From Sagittula salina (lineage in GTDB: Bacteria > Pseudomonadota > Alphaproteobacteria > Rhodobacterales > Rhodobacteraceae), in the NCBI RefSeq assembly GCF_017813235.1, contig NZ_JAGISH010000015.1:1-64000 (forward strand): a DNA stretch of 64,000 nucleotides, written 5' to 3'. The translations under genes were made by a program, and so were the position numbers. Every line of letters begins with the position of its first letter. Position 1 is the first letter of the stretch. This document shows positions 32,413-39,332 of this stretch, piece by piece. Under the pieces are notes generated by a model, which did no database searches, was not told the DNA's origin, and saw only the letters and a list, made by a program, of their open reading frames with translations.

Positions 32413-33413
32413 GCTGCGAACCCCGTCCAGTCGGGCACGCTTTTCGCGAGCTGCGCCTCGATCTCGCGCTGGCGGAAGCTGGGCGGGATCATGTCGGCGG
32501 CGGGGCCGTCCCAGACGGAGGGCCAGCGGCCGGTTTCCCAGCAGATGGCGAAGCGGTTGAGCGCGGTGCGGATGTCGAGGCGGGCAGCGGCCAGCAGGTC
32601 CTGCCCGATGGTGCTCTGGCGCGCGATGCGGCGCAGTGCGATGCGGGAGGGCTTCTTCTTCGACTGCACGATGTAGACCACGCCCAGCGGTTCGATCCCG
32701 AGGCACTCGTTGGCGCCCCAAAGTTGCAGCGCGGTCTGGATGTCGAGGCGGAAGTCGCAGAGGCTCTTGCGCGACCAGTCGTCCGGGGTCGCCGCGTCGG
32801 TCGTCTTGTAATCGACGATCCAGTGGCCCGATTCCGGCGGGGTCAGGTCCGGGCGTGACTTGATGAACACGCCGGTTTGCGGATCTTGCCAGATGTGTGA
32901 CTGCTCGATGCGGCACCCTGCCATAAGCGCGCGCGCCTCGCGGTGCGACGCCAGGGCGTCGGCCATGTCGCAGATGCCGTCCCATTCCTCGGGTTTCAGC
33001 ACCGAGCGTCCGGCGGCAGCCTGTTGCGCGGCCCAAGTCTTTGCCGCCTTTGTCGACAGCGCGCCGTTGGAGCCGAGGATGTCGGCAGGGATCACCGCCA
33101 CGCTCTCGCCGATGCGCTGCGGTTCCAGCAGCATCAGGTGAGCGGACTTGCCGATGTCAAAATGGCGCTTCTGCGGCGCGATGCCCTGCGCAATCGCTTC
33201 TTCCTGCGCGCGCTTGCGCACCTCCGCGACCACCGGGTTAAGCGCGGAGCCCTCCCAATAGTCGGCGGGGTCGTTCAACATCTGGCGCAGGCCGGTGCTG
33301 GAAATCGAGGGGCCGGCGCAGCAGTCTCCGTGGTAGAACTCATCGGGCAGGTCGTCGTAGACGCCCGGGCCGAGCTTGATGGACGTGATCTCGATTGGCG
33401 TGACCTGGTTCAT
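32409..33413 (-). CDS. RecE-like PD-(D/E)xK exonuclease
   Basis: This 334-residue protein has the layout of phage RecE-type exonucleases (DUF3799-like). The N-terminal GPSISSTGLRQMLNDPADYW motif is followed by GKSAHLMLLEP (H92), then the catalytic Asp189 (SRPDL), Asp201 and Lys203 (IVDYKT), and a Gln-containing helix (DIQTALQLWG). It would resect double-stranded DNA ends to give substrate for the RecT-like protein. It overlaps both neighbours by four bases. Confidence 0.82.
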   Translation of the reverse strand: MNQVTPIEITSIKLGPGVYDDLPDEFYHGDCCAGPSISSTGLRQMLNDPADYWEGSALNPVVAEVRKRAQEEAIAQGIAPQKRHFDIGKSAHLMLLEPQRIGESVAVIPADILGSNGALSTKAAKTWAAQQAAAGRSVLKPEEWDGICDMADALASHREARALMAGCRIEQSHIWQDPQTGVFIKSRPDLTPPESGHWIVDYKTTDAATPDDWSRKSLCDFRLDIQTALQLWGANECLGIEPLGVVYIVQSKKKPSRIALRRIARQSTIGQDLLAAARLDIRTALNRFAICWETGRWPSVWDGPAADMIPPSFRQREIEAQLAKSVPDWTGFAA

Positions 33414-33661
33414 GCCCGCGCCTCCGCCCGGCGGGGCAGGGGGCCGGTCATCGGGACGCGCCGCTCGGGAGAGCAGATATTATTCCACTGCTCGCGCCGG
33501 AACGTGTCGGCCTTCTTCATGGCGGCCATGGGCGTCGGGGCTTTGAAAACCCAGCCGAAACCGGAGATGATGGCGATTGCGTCGCCGTCGCCGCGCGCCG
33601 GAACGTAGGTCTCGATCTCGCGGTCGAGGATCGTGATGGGGACTTTTTTGGTCTTGGACAT
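33410..33661 (-). CDS. Small hypothetical protein, first gene of leftward operon
   Basis: This 83-residue protein of unknown function starts MSKTKKVPITILDREIETYV, with a possible beta-rich N-terminus and a basic C-terminus. It overlaps the RecE-like gene. Its start lies 25 bases from the promoter-like element at 33686-33699, so it leads the leftward early transcript. Confidence 0.65.
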   Translation of the reverse strand: MSKTKKVPITILDREIETYVPARGDGDAIAIISGFGWVFKAPTPMAAMKKADTFRREQWNNICSPERRVPMTGPLPRRAEARA

Positions 33662-33685
33662 GCTGAAACCCTCATGAGGATGTCA

Positions 33686-33716
33686 GCTAAAATTAGCGCA
33701 CTGCAAACGATTTGCA
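33686..33716 (-). promoter_or_regulatory. Leftward early promoter/operator region
   Basis: GCTAAAATTAGCGC (33686-33699) is followed by the 15-base palindrome TGCAAA-CGA-TTTGCA (33702-33716). On the minus strand TTGCAA and GCTAAT could be -35 and -10 elements, so a repressor on the palindrome would block transcription of the recET operon. A nearly identical 14-base element recurs at 39427-39440 upstream of the other leftward gene block. Confidence 0.55.
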
Positions 33717-33790
33717 AAGAGCAAAAAATTTGTTAACGAGGCGGCACTTTTCAGGCAGTGTCTGCAACGCAGACTCCGAGGTGAAATTGT

Positions 33791-33946
33791 ATGAATACGA
33801 ATAGTGAACATAGCAAAGCAAAACCCGCAGAAAAGGAGGATCTGCGGGTCATGAATTCGCTACTGATTCTAATGGGGCGCACTGAGTTCGACGAGTTCAG
33901 TGCTTGGATCGGGAATACCTATCCAGAACTGCTCGGGCCATCGTGA
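33791..33946 (+). CDS. Possible tiny rightward gene overlapping the repressor 3' end
   Basis: This 51-codon reading frame starts MNTNSEHSKAKPAEKEDLRV, with GAGGTG 8 bases before the ATG and a stop inside the 3' end of the repressor gene on the other strand. Codon use is lower in GC than its neighbours, as in the whole immunity region. It could be a small immunity-region protein; without homologues it remains tentative. Confidence 0.4.
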   Translation: MNTNSEHSKAKPAEKEDLRVMNSLLILMGRTEFDEFSAWIGNTYPELLGPS

Positions 33947-34211
33947 GCATCATCTCGCGTTGGCCAGGGTCTGCGTTCTCGAATGCCCGGGTGATCTGCT
34001 CGATCTCGTTCTCGCTTGGCGCTGAGAAGTCCACGAGTTCGGACGGGTTCACCCGCAACGCATTGGCGATGGCGTTCTGCATTTCTACGCTGAGTTTACG
34101 CGTGCCGCTCTCGATCTGGCTCATGTAACCCTTACTGATGCCGATGGCTTCAGCCAGCGCCGTCTGGCTGACTTTCTTCCGTCGTCTGACCTGCTTGATC
34201 TGTAGCTTCAT
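33897..34211 (-). CDS. CI-like XRE-family phage repressor
   Basis: This 104-residue protein has a helix-turn-helix at about residues 8-60 (SQTALAEAIGISKGYMSQIE) and a short C-terminal helical part. There is no LexA-type peptidase domain, so induction would not be by RecA-stimulated self-cleavage; an antirepressor or instability is more likely. The ATG at 34211 follows AGGGGCC. It is divergent from the Cro-like gene across an operator-rich region. Confidence 0.85.
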   Translation of the reverse strand: MKLQIKQVRRRKKVSQTALAEAIGISKGYMSQIESGTRKLSVEMQNAIANALRVNPSELVDFSAPSENEIEQITRAFENADPGQREMMLTMARAVLDRYSRSKH

Positions 34212-34263
34212 GGCCCCTGCTGCGACTAAAGTCCGGTAGGGGAGAGAATACCTGTACTTAGTT

Positions 34264-34331
34264 GCAATGTGCAAATTACTCCTAAGCGCCATTTGCGTTG
34301 ACCTCGTTGTAAAAAGTTAGCAATATGCAAA
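34264..34331. promoter_or_regulatory. Paired immunity operators and rightward promoter
   Basis: Two near-identical 12-base sites occur: GCAATGTGCAAA (34264-34275) and GCAATATGCAAA (34320-34331). The second overlaps the -10 of a rightward promoter, TTGACC (34298-34303), 17 bases, CAATAT (34321-34326). The first lies in the likely promoter of the repressor gene. This resembles a lambda-type operator region between divergent repressor and Cro genes. Confidence 0.6.
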
Positions 34332-34405
34332 CTACCTAAGGTACTGGCGCGAGGCTTTCAAGTATGGGTTGCACAAATAGGGACTGCTCATCCGACGGTG
34401 GGAGC

Positions 34406-34627
34406 ATGACCATCGCGGAGTATGTCGCGTTCCGAAAGGACATGGGCGACACGCAGGCCAAGATCGCTGATGATCTGGCTATTGCCGACTGCTATCTCAG
34501 CCAAATCCTCAACGGTGTCCGCACGCCTGGCAGTGATGTGATGCGTCGCATCTCCATGGCCACTGGCGGAGTGGTCGATATGAATAGCTGGCTCCGTCAC
34601 GGCATCCATGATGGCGAGACTCAGTAA
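34406..34627 (+). CDS. Cro-like helix-turn-helix protein
   Basis: This 73-residue protein starts MTIAEYVAFRKDMGDTQAKI; the helix-turn-helix runs to YLSQILNGVRTPG. I prefer the ATG at 34406 (site GTGGGAGC) to an upstream ATG at 34364 that adds a Cys- and Asp-rich extension. It is the first gene of the rightward early transcript and faces the repressor, the usual Cro position. It overlaps the next gene by 20 bases. Confidence 0.75.
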   Translation: MTIAEYVAFRKDMGDTQAKIADDLAIADCYLSQILNGVRTPGSDVMRRISMATGGVVDMNSWLRHGIHDGETQ

Positions 34628-34997
34628 GTCGGAGGCCGCTGCACTCGGCCTTGCAGGATTCGATACGCCCAAACGGCACAAGTACGGCGCCCGTGCGACC
34701 GTTGTTGACGGGATCAAGTTTCCGAGTGTGAAGGAAGCGGAGCGCTGGTGCGACCTGCTGAACCTCCAGCGATCAGGCCACATCCGCGACCTGCGCCGAC
34801 AGGTGAAATTCCAGCTCGTCGGGGCCTCCGGGCCCCTGCTCGATGACCGCGGGCAGCAGATCGTCTACATCGCGGATTTCGTCTACGTCGAGGCGGGACA
34901 GGCGATCATCGAGGACTCCAAGGGATTCCTCACGCCCGCCTATCGCCTGAAAAAGGCAATCATGCGCGGCATGGGCTACGAGATCAGGGAGACCTGA
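34608..34997 (+). CDS. DUF1064 phage protein, nuclease-like
   Basis: This 129-residue protein matches the DUF1064 pattern: HKYGARATVVDGIKFPSVKE near the N-terminus, a central FQLV, then a YIADFVYVE...IIEDSKGF stretch. The Glu-Asp-x-Lys spacing resembles a PD-(D/E)xK nuclease core, so a Holliday-junction or DNA-processing role is plausible. It overlaps the Cro-like gene. Confidence 0.78.
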   Translation: MMARLSKSEAAALGLAGFDTPKRHKYGARATVVDGIKFPSVKEAERWCDLLNLQRSGHIRDLRRQVKFQLVGASGPLLDDRGQQIVYIADFVYVEAGQAIIEDSKGFLTPAYRLKKAIMRGMGYEIRET

Positions 34998-34998
34998 C

Positions 34999-35799
34999 GT
35001 GGCAAGACAGTCCTACGATCCAGCGCGCGCCCGAACGAAATACGCAGTCCCGATCTGGGCCGACGCATTCCTGCGCGACACCATGGGGCTGGATGCGACC
35101 GACATCGGCGCATGGCATCTGCTGATATATGCGATGTGGGCCAATCGTGACCTGCGACTGCCGAACAAGGACAAGCCGCTCGCCACGATCTGTCGCGTGT
35201 CCCGCACGATCTGGGTTCGGCGCCTCCGTCCGACGCTGGAGCCCCTGTTCATTGTCGATGAAACCTGCTGGCGCAGCCACAGGCTCGAAAAGGAGGCGCG
35301 CAAGACAGAAGCGTTCCTGCTGCGTCAGCACATGAGGGCTCTGGGGCAGGTGCCAGATCAGGAGGAAATGGACTTCGAACCCACGCAGTTGGTGCCGCAG
35401 GACGAGGCGGGGCAGGACACTTTCAGGGGCCGCCTGCTGGCCGCCGCTGGGGTCGATCCCGTCTCTGGCCTAACGGGTCGGGGCGGTTCGCGTCTGGGGG
35501 ACGAGGCGCAGATGATCGAGGCACGGCGGTGGATTTCCGACCTCGACCTTTCGGAATCTCAGGTACTCGACGCGATACGGAACGTGATGCGCGGCAAGCG
35601 CGGCGGCCCCCCGAAAACTCTCACCTATTTCACCCCGGTCATGGAACGGTGCGCAGGCGATCTGCGTGCCGCCCAGACCAAGACCATGGAGGCGCAAGAT
35701 GTCCCCCCGAGAACTCGTGAAAACCCCTCTGGCACCACGGGACGTGCTGGAGGCTCTGGCCTCGCAAGCCTCGTCGCACGGCGTCAGCTGGAACCTTGA
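34999..35799 (+). CDS. DUF1376 replication-type protein
   Basis: This 266-residue protein begins with a DUF1376-like winged-helix region (about residues 15-100, WADAFLRDTMGLDATDIGAW). DUF1376 proteins such as YdaU sit in phage replication modules and are thought to act as replication initiators or primosome parts. The C-terminal half is charged with a Gly-rich tail. It starts 1 base after the DUF1064 stop, and its last 101 bases overlap the next gene. Confidence 0.75.
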   Translation: MARQSYDPARARTKYAVPIWADAFLRDTMGLDATDIGAWHLLIYAMWANRDLRLPNKDKPLATICRVSRTIWVRRLRPTLEPLFIVDETCWRSHRLEKEARKTEAFLLRQHMRALGQVPDQEEMDFEPTQLVPQDEAGQDTFRGRLLAAAGVDPVSGLTGRGGSRLGDEAQMIEARRWISDLDLSESQVLDAIRNVMRGKRGGPPKTLTYFTPVMERCAGDLRAAQTKTMEAQDVPPRTRENPSGTTGRAGGSGLASLVARRQLEP

Positions 35800-36280
35800 C
35801 CTCCAGCCGGTCAAGCCGAAGAAATTCCCCCACAGCTTCCTTGTTCCGGGCCGCTGGCATCTGACCGGCAGCGCCGAGGGGCGTGCTACGATCGCCAGCC
35901 TCGTTGAGCGCAGCATGTCGCCCGCTTCCGACTGGCAGATCGAGCAGTGGCTGGCCGAGCTGGACGTGATCTCTGCCCACCGGGCCGAAGACGATTTCAC
36001 GGCTGCTCTGAAGCTTCGGGCCTATGTCGATCGGTTGAACCGGTTCCCGGCGGACGCGGTTCACCACGCTCTGCTGGGCCTGCCGTGGGCGTTTTTCCCG
36101 AGCTGGGACGAGCTTCAGAAGGCGCTGGACCTGCTCTGCGCCCCGCGCCGCACGTTGTTGCGAGCGCTGCGCGAGCCGCCGGAGGATGGTGCGCGACCGC
36201 GCAACAAGCCCGATGCCGCGCGCCGTGCCGAGATCCTGCGCGAGAACGGATTCGGCCACCTCGTGGGGCCGCGCGGATGA
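35699..36280 (+). CDS. Hypothetical replication-module protein
   Basis: This 193-residue protein starts MSPRELVKTPLAPRDVLEAL. The ATG at 35699 follows GAGGCGCAAG and lies inside the end of the DUF1376 gene. The central part (SDWQIEQWLAELDVISAHRA) is helical. Its position after the initiator-like gene suggests a helicase loader or similar, but no motif proves it. It overlaps the methyltransferase gene by four bases. Confidence 0.65.
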   Translation: MSPRELVKTPLAPRDVLEALASQASSHGVSWNLDLQPVKPKKFPHSFLVPGRWHLTGSAEGRATIASLVERSMSPASDWQIEQWLAELDVISAHRAEDDFTAALKLRAYVDRLNRFPADAVHHALLGLPWAFFPSWDELQKALDLLCAPRRTLLRALREPPEDGARPRNKPDAARRAEILRENGFGHLVGPRG

Positions 36281-36885
36281 CCCGCGACCTCGGGGAGATC
36301 GCAAAGGCATGGCTGCAGGATCGGCCATATGGCGGCTTCAACCTGATGATGGTGGACCCGCCGTGGAAATTCGAGAACTACGGCGAGCCGGGCAAGAAGT
36401 CGCCCGAGGCGCACTACACCTGTGAGGACATCGAGTGGGTACGCGGCCTGCCGGTGGGTGACCTCGCCGGGCCGAACTGCCTGCTCCTGCTCTGGGCCAC
36501 CGGGCCGATGGTTCCGCAGCAGTTGACCTGCCTCAACGCTTGGGGGTTCCAGTATTGCACGATGGCCTGGTGGTCCAAGAAGACCGTCCACGGGAAGCAG
36601 TCCTTCGGCCAGGGCCACGTCCTGCGCAACGCGGGAGAGCCCATCCTCGTCGGCAAGCGCGGCCGCGTGAAGACCACGCGCAGCACCCGCAACACCTGGG
36701 AAGGCCTCGCGCGCGGCCACTCGCGCAAGCCCGAGGAGGCTTACGCCGCGGCGCATGCGCTCATGCCGGAGGGGCGCGAGGGCGAGGGGTTCATGACCCC
36801 GATCCGTGCGGACGTGTTCGCGCGCCAGCGCCGCCCCGGCTGGACCGCCTTCGGCAACGAAATCGACAAATTCGCAGCAGCATAG
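36277..36885 (+). CDS. MT-A70 family adenine methyltransferase
   Basis: This 202-residue protein has the catalytic DPPW motif (D27-W30, LMMVDPPWKF), a substrate-region Trp-rich stretch and a GxGHxxRNxxEPIL motif (QGHVLRNAGEPILVGKRG). It methylates the N6 of adenine in DNA, or possibly RNA. No restriction partner is adjacent, so protection of phage DNA from host restriction or epigenetic control is likely. It overlaps the upstream gene by four bases. Confidence 0.9.
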   Translation: MTRDLGEIAKAWLQDRPYGGFNLMMVDPPWKFENYGEPGKKSPEAHYTCEDIEWVRGLPVGDLAGPNCLLLLWATGPMVPQQLTCLNAWGFQYCTMAWWSKKTVHGKQSFGQGHVLRNAGEPILVGKRGRVKTTRSTRNTWEGLARGHSRKPEEAYAAAHALMPEGREGEGFMTPIRADVFARQRRPGWTAFGNEIDKFAAA

Positions 36886-36894
36886 GAGATTGCA

Positions 36895-37284
36895 ATGCTG
36901 AAATTCATTCGCAGGGCCTTCAGCATCAAGCGCCTGATCCGCGAGTTGGAGGAGAAGGAGGCGAAGATCGCCACGCTGGAAACCGAGCTGCGGGTCTTGC
37001 GCAACGCGCCGACGTTCCAATCCGTCGCCACGCCCATCGACGTGGGCAATCTGCCCGAGAGTATCCGCCAGAAGGTGATTGGTGATCTCGCCACCATCCT
37101 GCGCCGCGACGCCGTCGATTGCCTCGTGCAGGGGTTCCACGGGATCGAGCGGCAGGGGCTCTACCGCGTCTCCGGCATGGCGGCACTGGACGCGCGGGCT
37201 GCGATGGTGACGATGGAGTTCCGCATCAATTCGGCCGGAACCAGGATCGAGGTCTATGAACACGCGATCAAGCTTCGGCGGTGA
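36895..37284 (+). CDS. Hypothetical coiled-coil protein
   Basis: This 129-residue protein has a basic N-terminus (MLKFIRRAFSIKRLIRELEE) and a coiled-coil stretch to about residue 40, then a mixed domain. It has an AGGAG site and is the last rightward gene of the replication module. Its 3' end overlaps the convergent gene at 37268 by 17 bases. Function unknown. Confidence 0.65.
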   Translation: MLKFIRRAFSIKRLIRELEEKEAKIATLETELRVLRNAPTFQSVATPIDVGNLPESIRQKVIGDLATILRRDAVDCLVQGFHGIERQGLYRVSGMAALDARAAMVTMEFRINSAGTRIEVYEHAIKLRR

Positions 37285-38086
37285 AGCCGACAGGACCGGC
37301 AAACGGCAAAGCGCCCGGGGTAGGGATACCGCCTGGCGCTTTGCGGATCTGAGGCACCCATGTGGTGCCGTCGCTTACCCACGTGGGCATCTGCAACTTC
37401 CTGACCTGCCACGGGGGCGGGAAGCCGTTCGGATCGAAGCCGCGCTCGTGCATGTAGCGCAGCGCCTCGGCCTGCTGTGCGTCGTGCGCGGCCCAGGACG
37501 CGGCGTGCTTCTCCGGCCCCCATTGCGCCCATGTCGTCGCGCGATCCGAGCGCAAAGCAAATCCGAGCGATCCGTGCCACTGGCTGACGGTTGTGCTCCA
37601 CCAGCGCTCGAGCTTTCCGCCCAGGCCGCCGGTGCCGTCGCCCTTTACCTTGTTGTCGATGTAGCGCTCGATGATCTCGGCGCAGAGTTCCGGGGTATCG
37701 GTCGACGCGCCGCAGCCCGTCCAACTGCGAAACCCGGTGCTAGAGAAGCACGGGCTTCCCTCGGGAGACGTGGTGTAGGCGCAGAATCCGGGGTTCATGA
37801 TGCAGGACGGCGCCAGAATGACGGTCATGCCGCGCACCTCGACTTCGACAACGGGGAGGTGCGCCTCTCCGGGCGATACCGTGATGATGTGCTCTGCCTC
37901 GCCGTAGGCGCGCGTTGGAACCATGTACCGGCCATGCTCGTCGCGGGGCAGTTTGGCATACATCGGATGGATTTTCTGGGCATCGGGATCAACCGGATCG
38001 TGAGCGACCTTGGCCGGAGGCGGTGGAGCCGCCTCGAACAGGTCGAAGAAGGACATTTGCCGATTGTCTTTGTGCCGCTTGGCCAT
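37268..38086 (-). CDS. Hypothetical protein of the leftward accessory block
   Basis: This 272-residue protein of unknown function begins MAKRHKDNRQMSFFDLFEAA; the MSFFDLFE stretch resembles short docking motifs. It contains several Cys (SCIMNPGFCAYT, TGCGAS, ELCAEI) and many Trp in the C-terminal half. It follows two hairpins in the gap upstream and has an AAGGGAAG site. No family is recognised. It might be an accessory (moron-like) or anti-host gene. Confidence 0.65.
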   Translation of the reverse strand: MAKRHKDNRQMSFFDLFEAAPPPPAKVAHDPVDPDAQKIHPMYAKLPRDEHGRYMVPTRAYGEAEHIITVSPGEAHLPVVEVEVRGMTVILAPSCIMNPGFCAYTTSPEGSPCFSSTGFRSWTGCGASTDTPELCAEIIERYIDNKVKGDGTGGLGGKLERWWSTTVSQWHGSLGFALRSDRATTWAQWGPEKHAASWAAHDAQQAEALRYMHERGFDPNGFPPPWQVRKLQMPTWVSDGTTWVPQIRKAPGGIPTPGALPFAGPVGFTAEA

Positions 38087-38106
38087 GGGTCTTCCCTTTT
38101 GTTGGC

Positions 38107-38145
38107 GCGCGGACCGGGCAGGGAGGAGGAGAGCCCGGTCCGCGC
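38107..38145. repeat. Perfect 13-base inverted repeat with GGAGGAGG loop
   Basis: Arms GCGCGGACCGGGC (38107-38119) and GCCCGGTCCGCGC (38133-38145) enclose a 13-base purine loop, AGGGAGGAGGAGA on the plus strand. It lies between two leftward genes. On the minus strand it could act as a weak terminator or stabilising hairpin, though no T-run follows. Confidence 0.7.
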
Positions 38146-38147
38146 TG

Positions 38148-38181
38148 TACGCCCTACCGAGGGGAGGAGGGGCAGGGCGTA
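38148..38181. repeat. Second inverted repeat with purine-rich GGAGG loop
   Basis: Arms TACGCCCT (38148-38155) and AGGGCGTA (38174-38181) enclose an 18-base loop containing GGGGAGGAGGGG. It is adjacent to the 13-base inverted repeat and, like it, presents GGAGGAGG in the loop on the plus strand. Confidence 0.65.
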
Positions 38182-38186
38182 TTTCG

Positions 38187-38564
38187 TCAGGCGAGGTTCC
38201 CGCCCATGTGCAGGCGCGCGAAGCGCCCGGAGTTCATGTGCTCATCGATTTTCTGTGAGGTGGCAGCCAGCGCGCGTGCGGCCTTCCAAGCCTCGTAAAT
38301 CTCGGGGATGTCGTTCGGCTGGAGCGGAGGGTCGCCCAGCTTGCGCTGCGGCCAGCCCATCTCGGCCAGCATGTCGAGGGTTTTCAAGGGCACGCACATG
38401 ACCCAGCCCGAGAGATTCACCGTGCGGTTCTCGCCGGTGGCGTCGTTGATTGCGAACCAGCTTGTGCGTCCATCATCCATCCGCTCGCTGAACACCGTCC
38501 AGCCGCGTACACGCGCTTCCTGATCCGCGAAGCGTCTGCGGTTCATTTCCCTGAAATCTCGCAT
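38187..38564 (-). CDS. Hypothetical protein of the leftward accessory block
   Basis: This 125-residue protein starts MRDFREMNRRRFADQEARVR, with a strong AGGAGAGA site before the ATG at 38564. A beta-rich centre (SWFAINDATGENRTVNLSGW) precedes a helical end. Function unknown. It is flanked on both sides by hairpin-containing gaps. Confidence 0.65.
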   Translation of the reverse strand: MRDFREMNRRRFADQEARVRGWTVFSERMDDGRTSWFAINDATGENRTVNLSGWVMCVPLKTLDMLAEMGWPQRKLGDPPLQPNDIPEIYEAWKAARALAATSQKIDEHMNSGRFARLHMGGNLA

Positions 38565-38590
38565 GGTCTCTCTCCTGTCTGCTCGGGATC

Positions 38591-38611
38591 GGGCCGCGCA
38601 TGGGGCGGCCC
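38591..38611. repeat. Hairpin between leftward accessory genes
   Basis: Arms GGGCCGC (38591-38597) and GCGGCCC (38605-38611) enclose a 7-base loop in the 55-base gap between two leftward genes. It probably tunes processing or partial termination of the leftward transcript. Confidence 0.5.
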
Positions 38612-38619
38612 TCACCGGA

Positions 38620-38883
38620 TCAGACAGCCCGAACGGGCTGGTGCAGGTTGGCGTCGATGTCTTCGATGGTCGGCGCAGGGCGTCCGCGCAGGGCCCGGAT
38701 GGTATCCGAGACGGAACTGGCGCAGGCGAGCGTGGTGCTGTCGAAGCAGTGCACAATGGTACTGCGCGTCGCTCGGTCGAAAGTCACCGCCATCACGCCG
38801 CTGGGCCGCACGTACTGCCACCCGGTGCCGGTCGCGTCGGGCAGGGGCACGAAATCGTCTTTGGTCGTCATCGCCGCCCCCAT
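38620..38883 (-). CDS. Small hypothetical prophage protein
   Basis: This 87-residue protein starts MGAAMTTKDDFVPLPDATGT and overlaps the upstream stop (TGATG). A shorter start at 38871 (MTTKDDF) is also possible. The central YVRPSGVMAVTFDRATRSTI looks like a small beta fold. Function unknown; second gene of the leftward accessory block. Confidence 0.55.
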   Translation of the reverse strand: MGAAMTTKDDFVPLPDATGTGWQYVRPSGVMAVTFDRATRSTIVHCFDSTTLACASSVSDTIRALRGRPAPTIEDIDANLHQPVRAV

Positions 38884-39332
38884 CAGTCCAGCCGGATGAA
38901 GATGTTGCCCTCGGCGGAGCGATAGTTGGCCCCGTCTCTGAGGCGCGCGGCCATCACCCGCTCGTCGACGTAGGGATTGGCAGGCAGGCGGCGCATCGTG
39001 GCCCGCGTCGTCACCGTCAGAGCATCGCCGGAGGCGGAAATCACCGCGATGCGGCTGTGGGCGAGGAGCGGTCCCTCGACCGGCGTCAGACCGGCGAGGA
39101 CGTTCAGCACGTCGCGTTCGTCCTGGGTCAGGTCGCTGGCCTCCAGCGCGGCATCCTCCACCGTCAGGTAGCAGCCGCCCAGCCGGGCCAGCATCGCCGC
39201 GCAGGCCTCGTCTTCCACGATCTCGGCAGCCCACGCGGCCCTCGGATCACAATCCTCCAGCATCATCAGGGCCTCAAACCCTGTCACGCCGTCGTCCAGA
39301 ACGCTCTCGCGCGCATGAAAATGATAGCTCAT
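38883..39332 (-). CDS. Hypothetical protein, first gene of leftward accessory block
   Basis: This 149-residue acidic protein starts MSYHFHARESVLDDGVTGFE, with a GGGAGA site. No family is recognised. The start lies 95 bases from a 14-base element (39427-39440) almost identical to the one before the recET operon, so the two leftward blocks may be switched on together. Confidence 0.65.
   Translation of the reverse strand: MSYHFHARESVLDDGVTGFEALMMLEDCDPRAAWAAEIVEDEACAAMLARLGGCYLTVEDAALEASDLTQDERDVLNVLAGLTPVEGPLLAHSRIAVISASGDALTVTTRATMRRLPANPYVDERVMAARLRDGANYRSAEGNIFIRLD

Noticed and set aside
36115..37302. 395-codon minus-strand frame over the methyltransferase region
   Set aside because: It is opposite the MT-A70 gene and its neighbours, which have motifs and four-base overlaps. 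No sensible product is seen.
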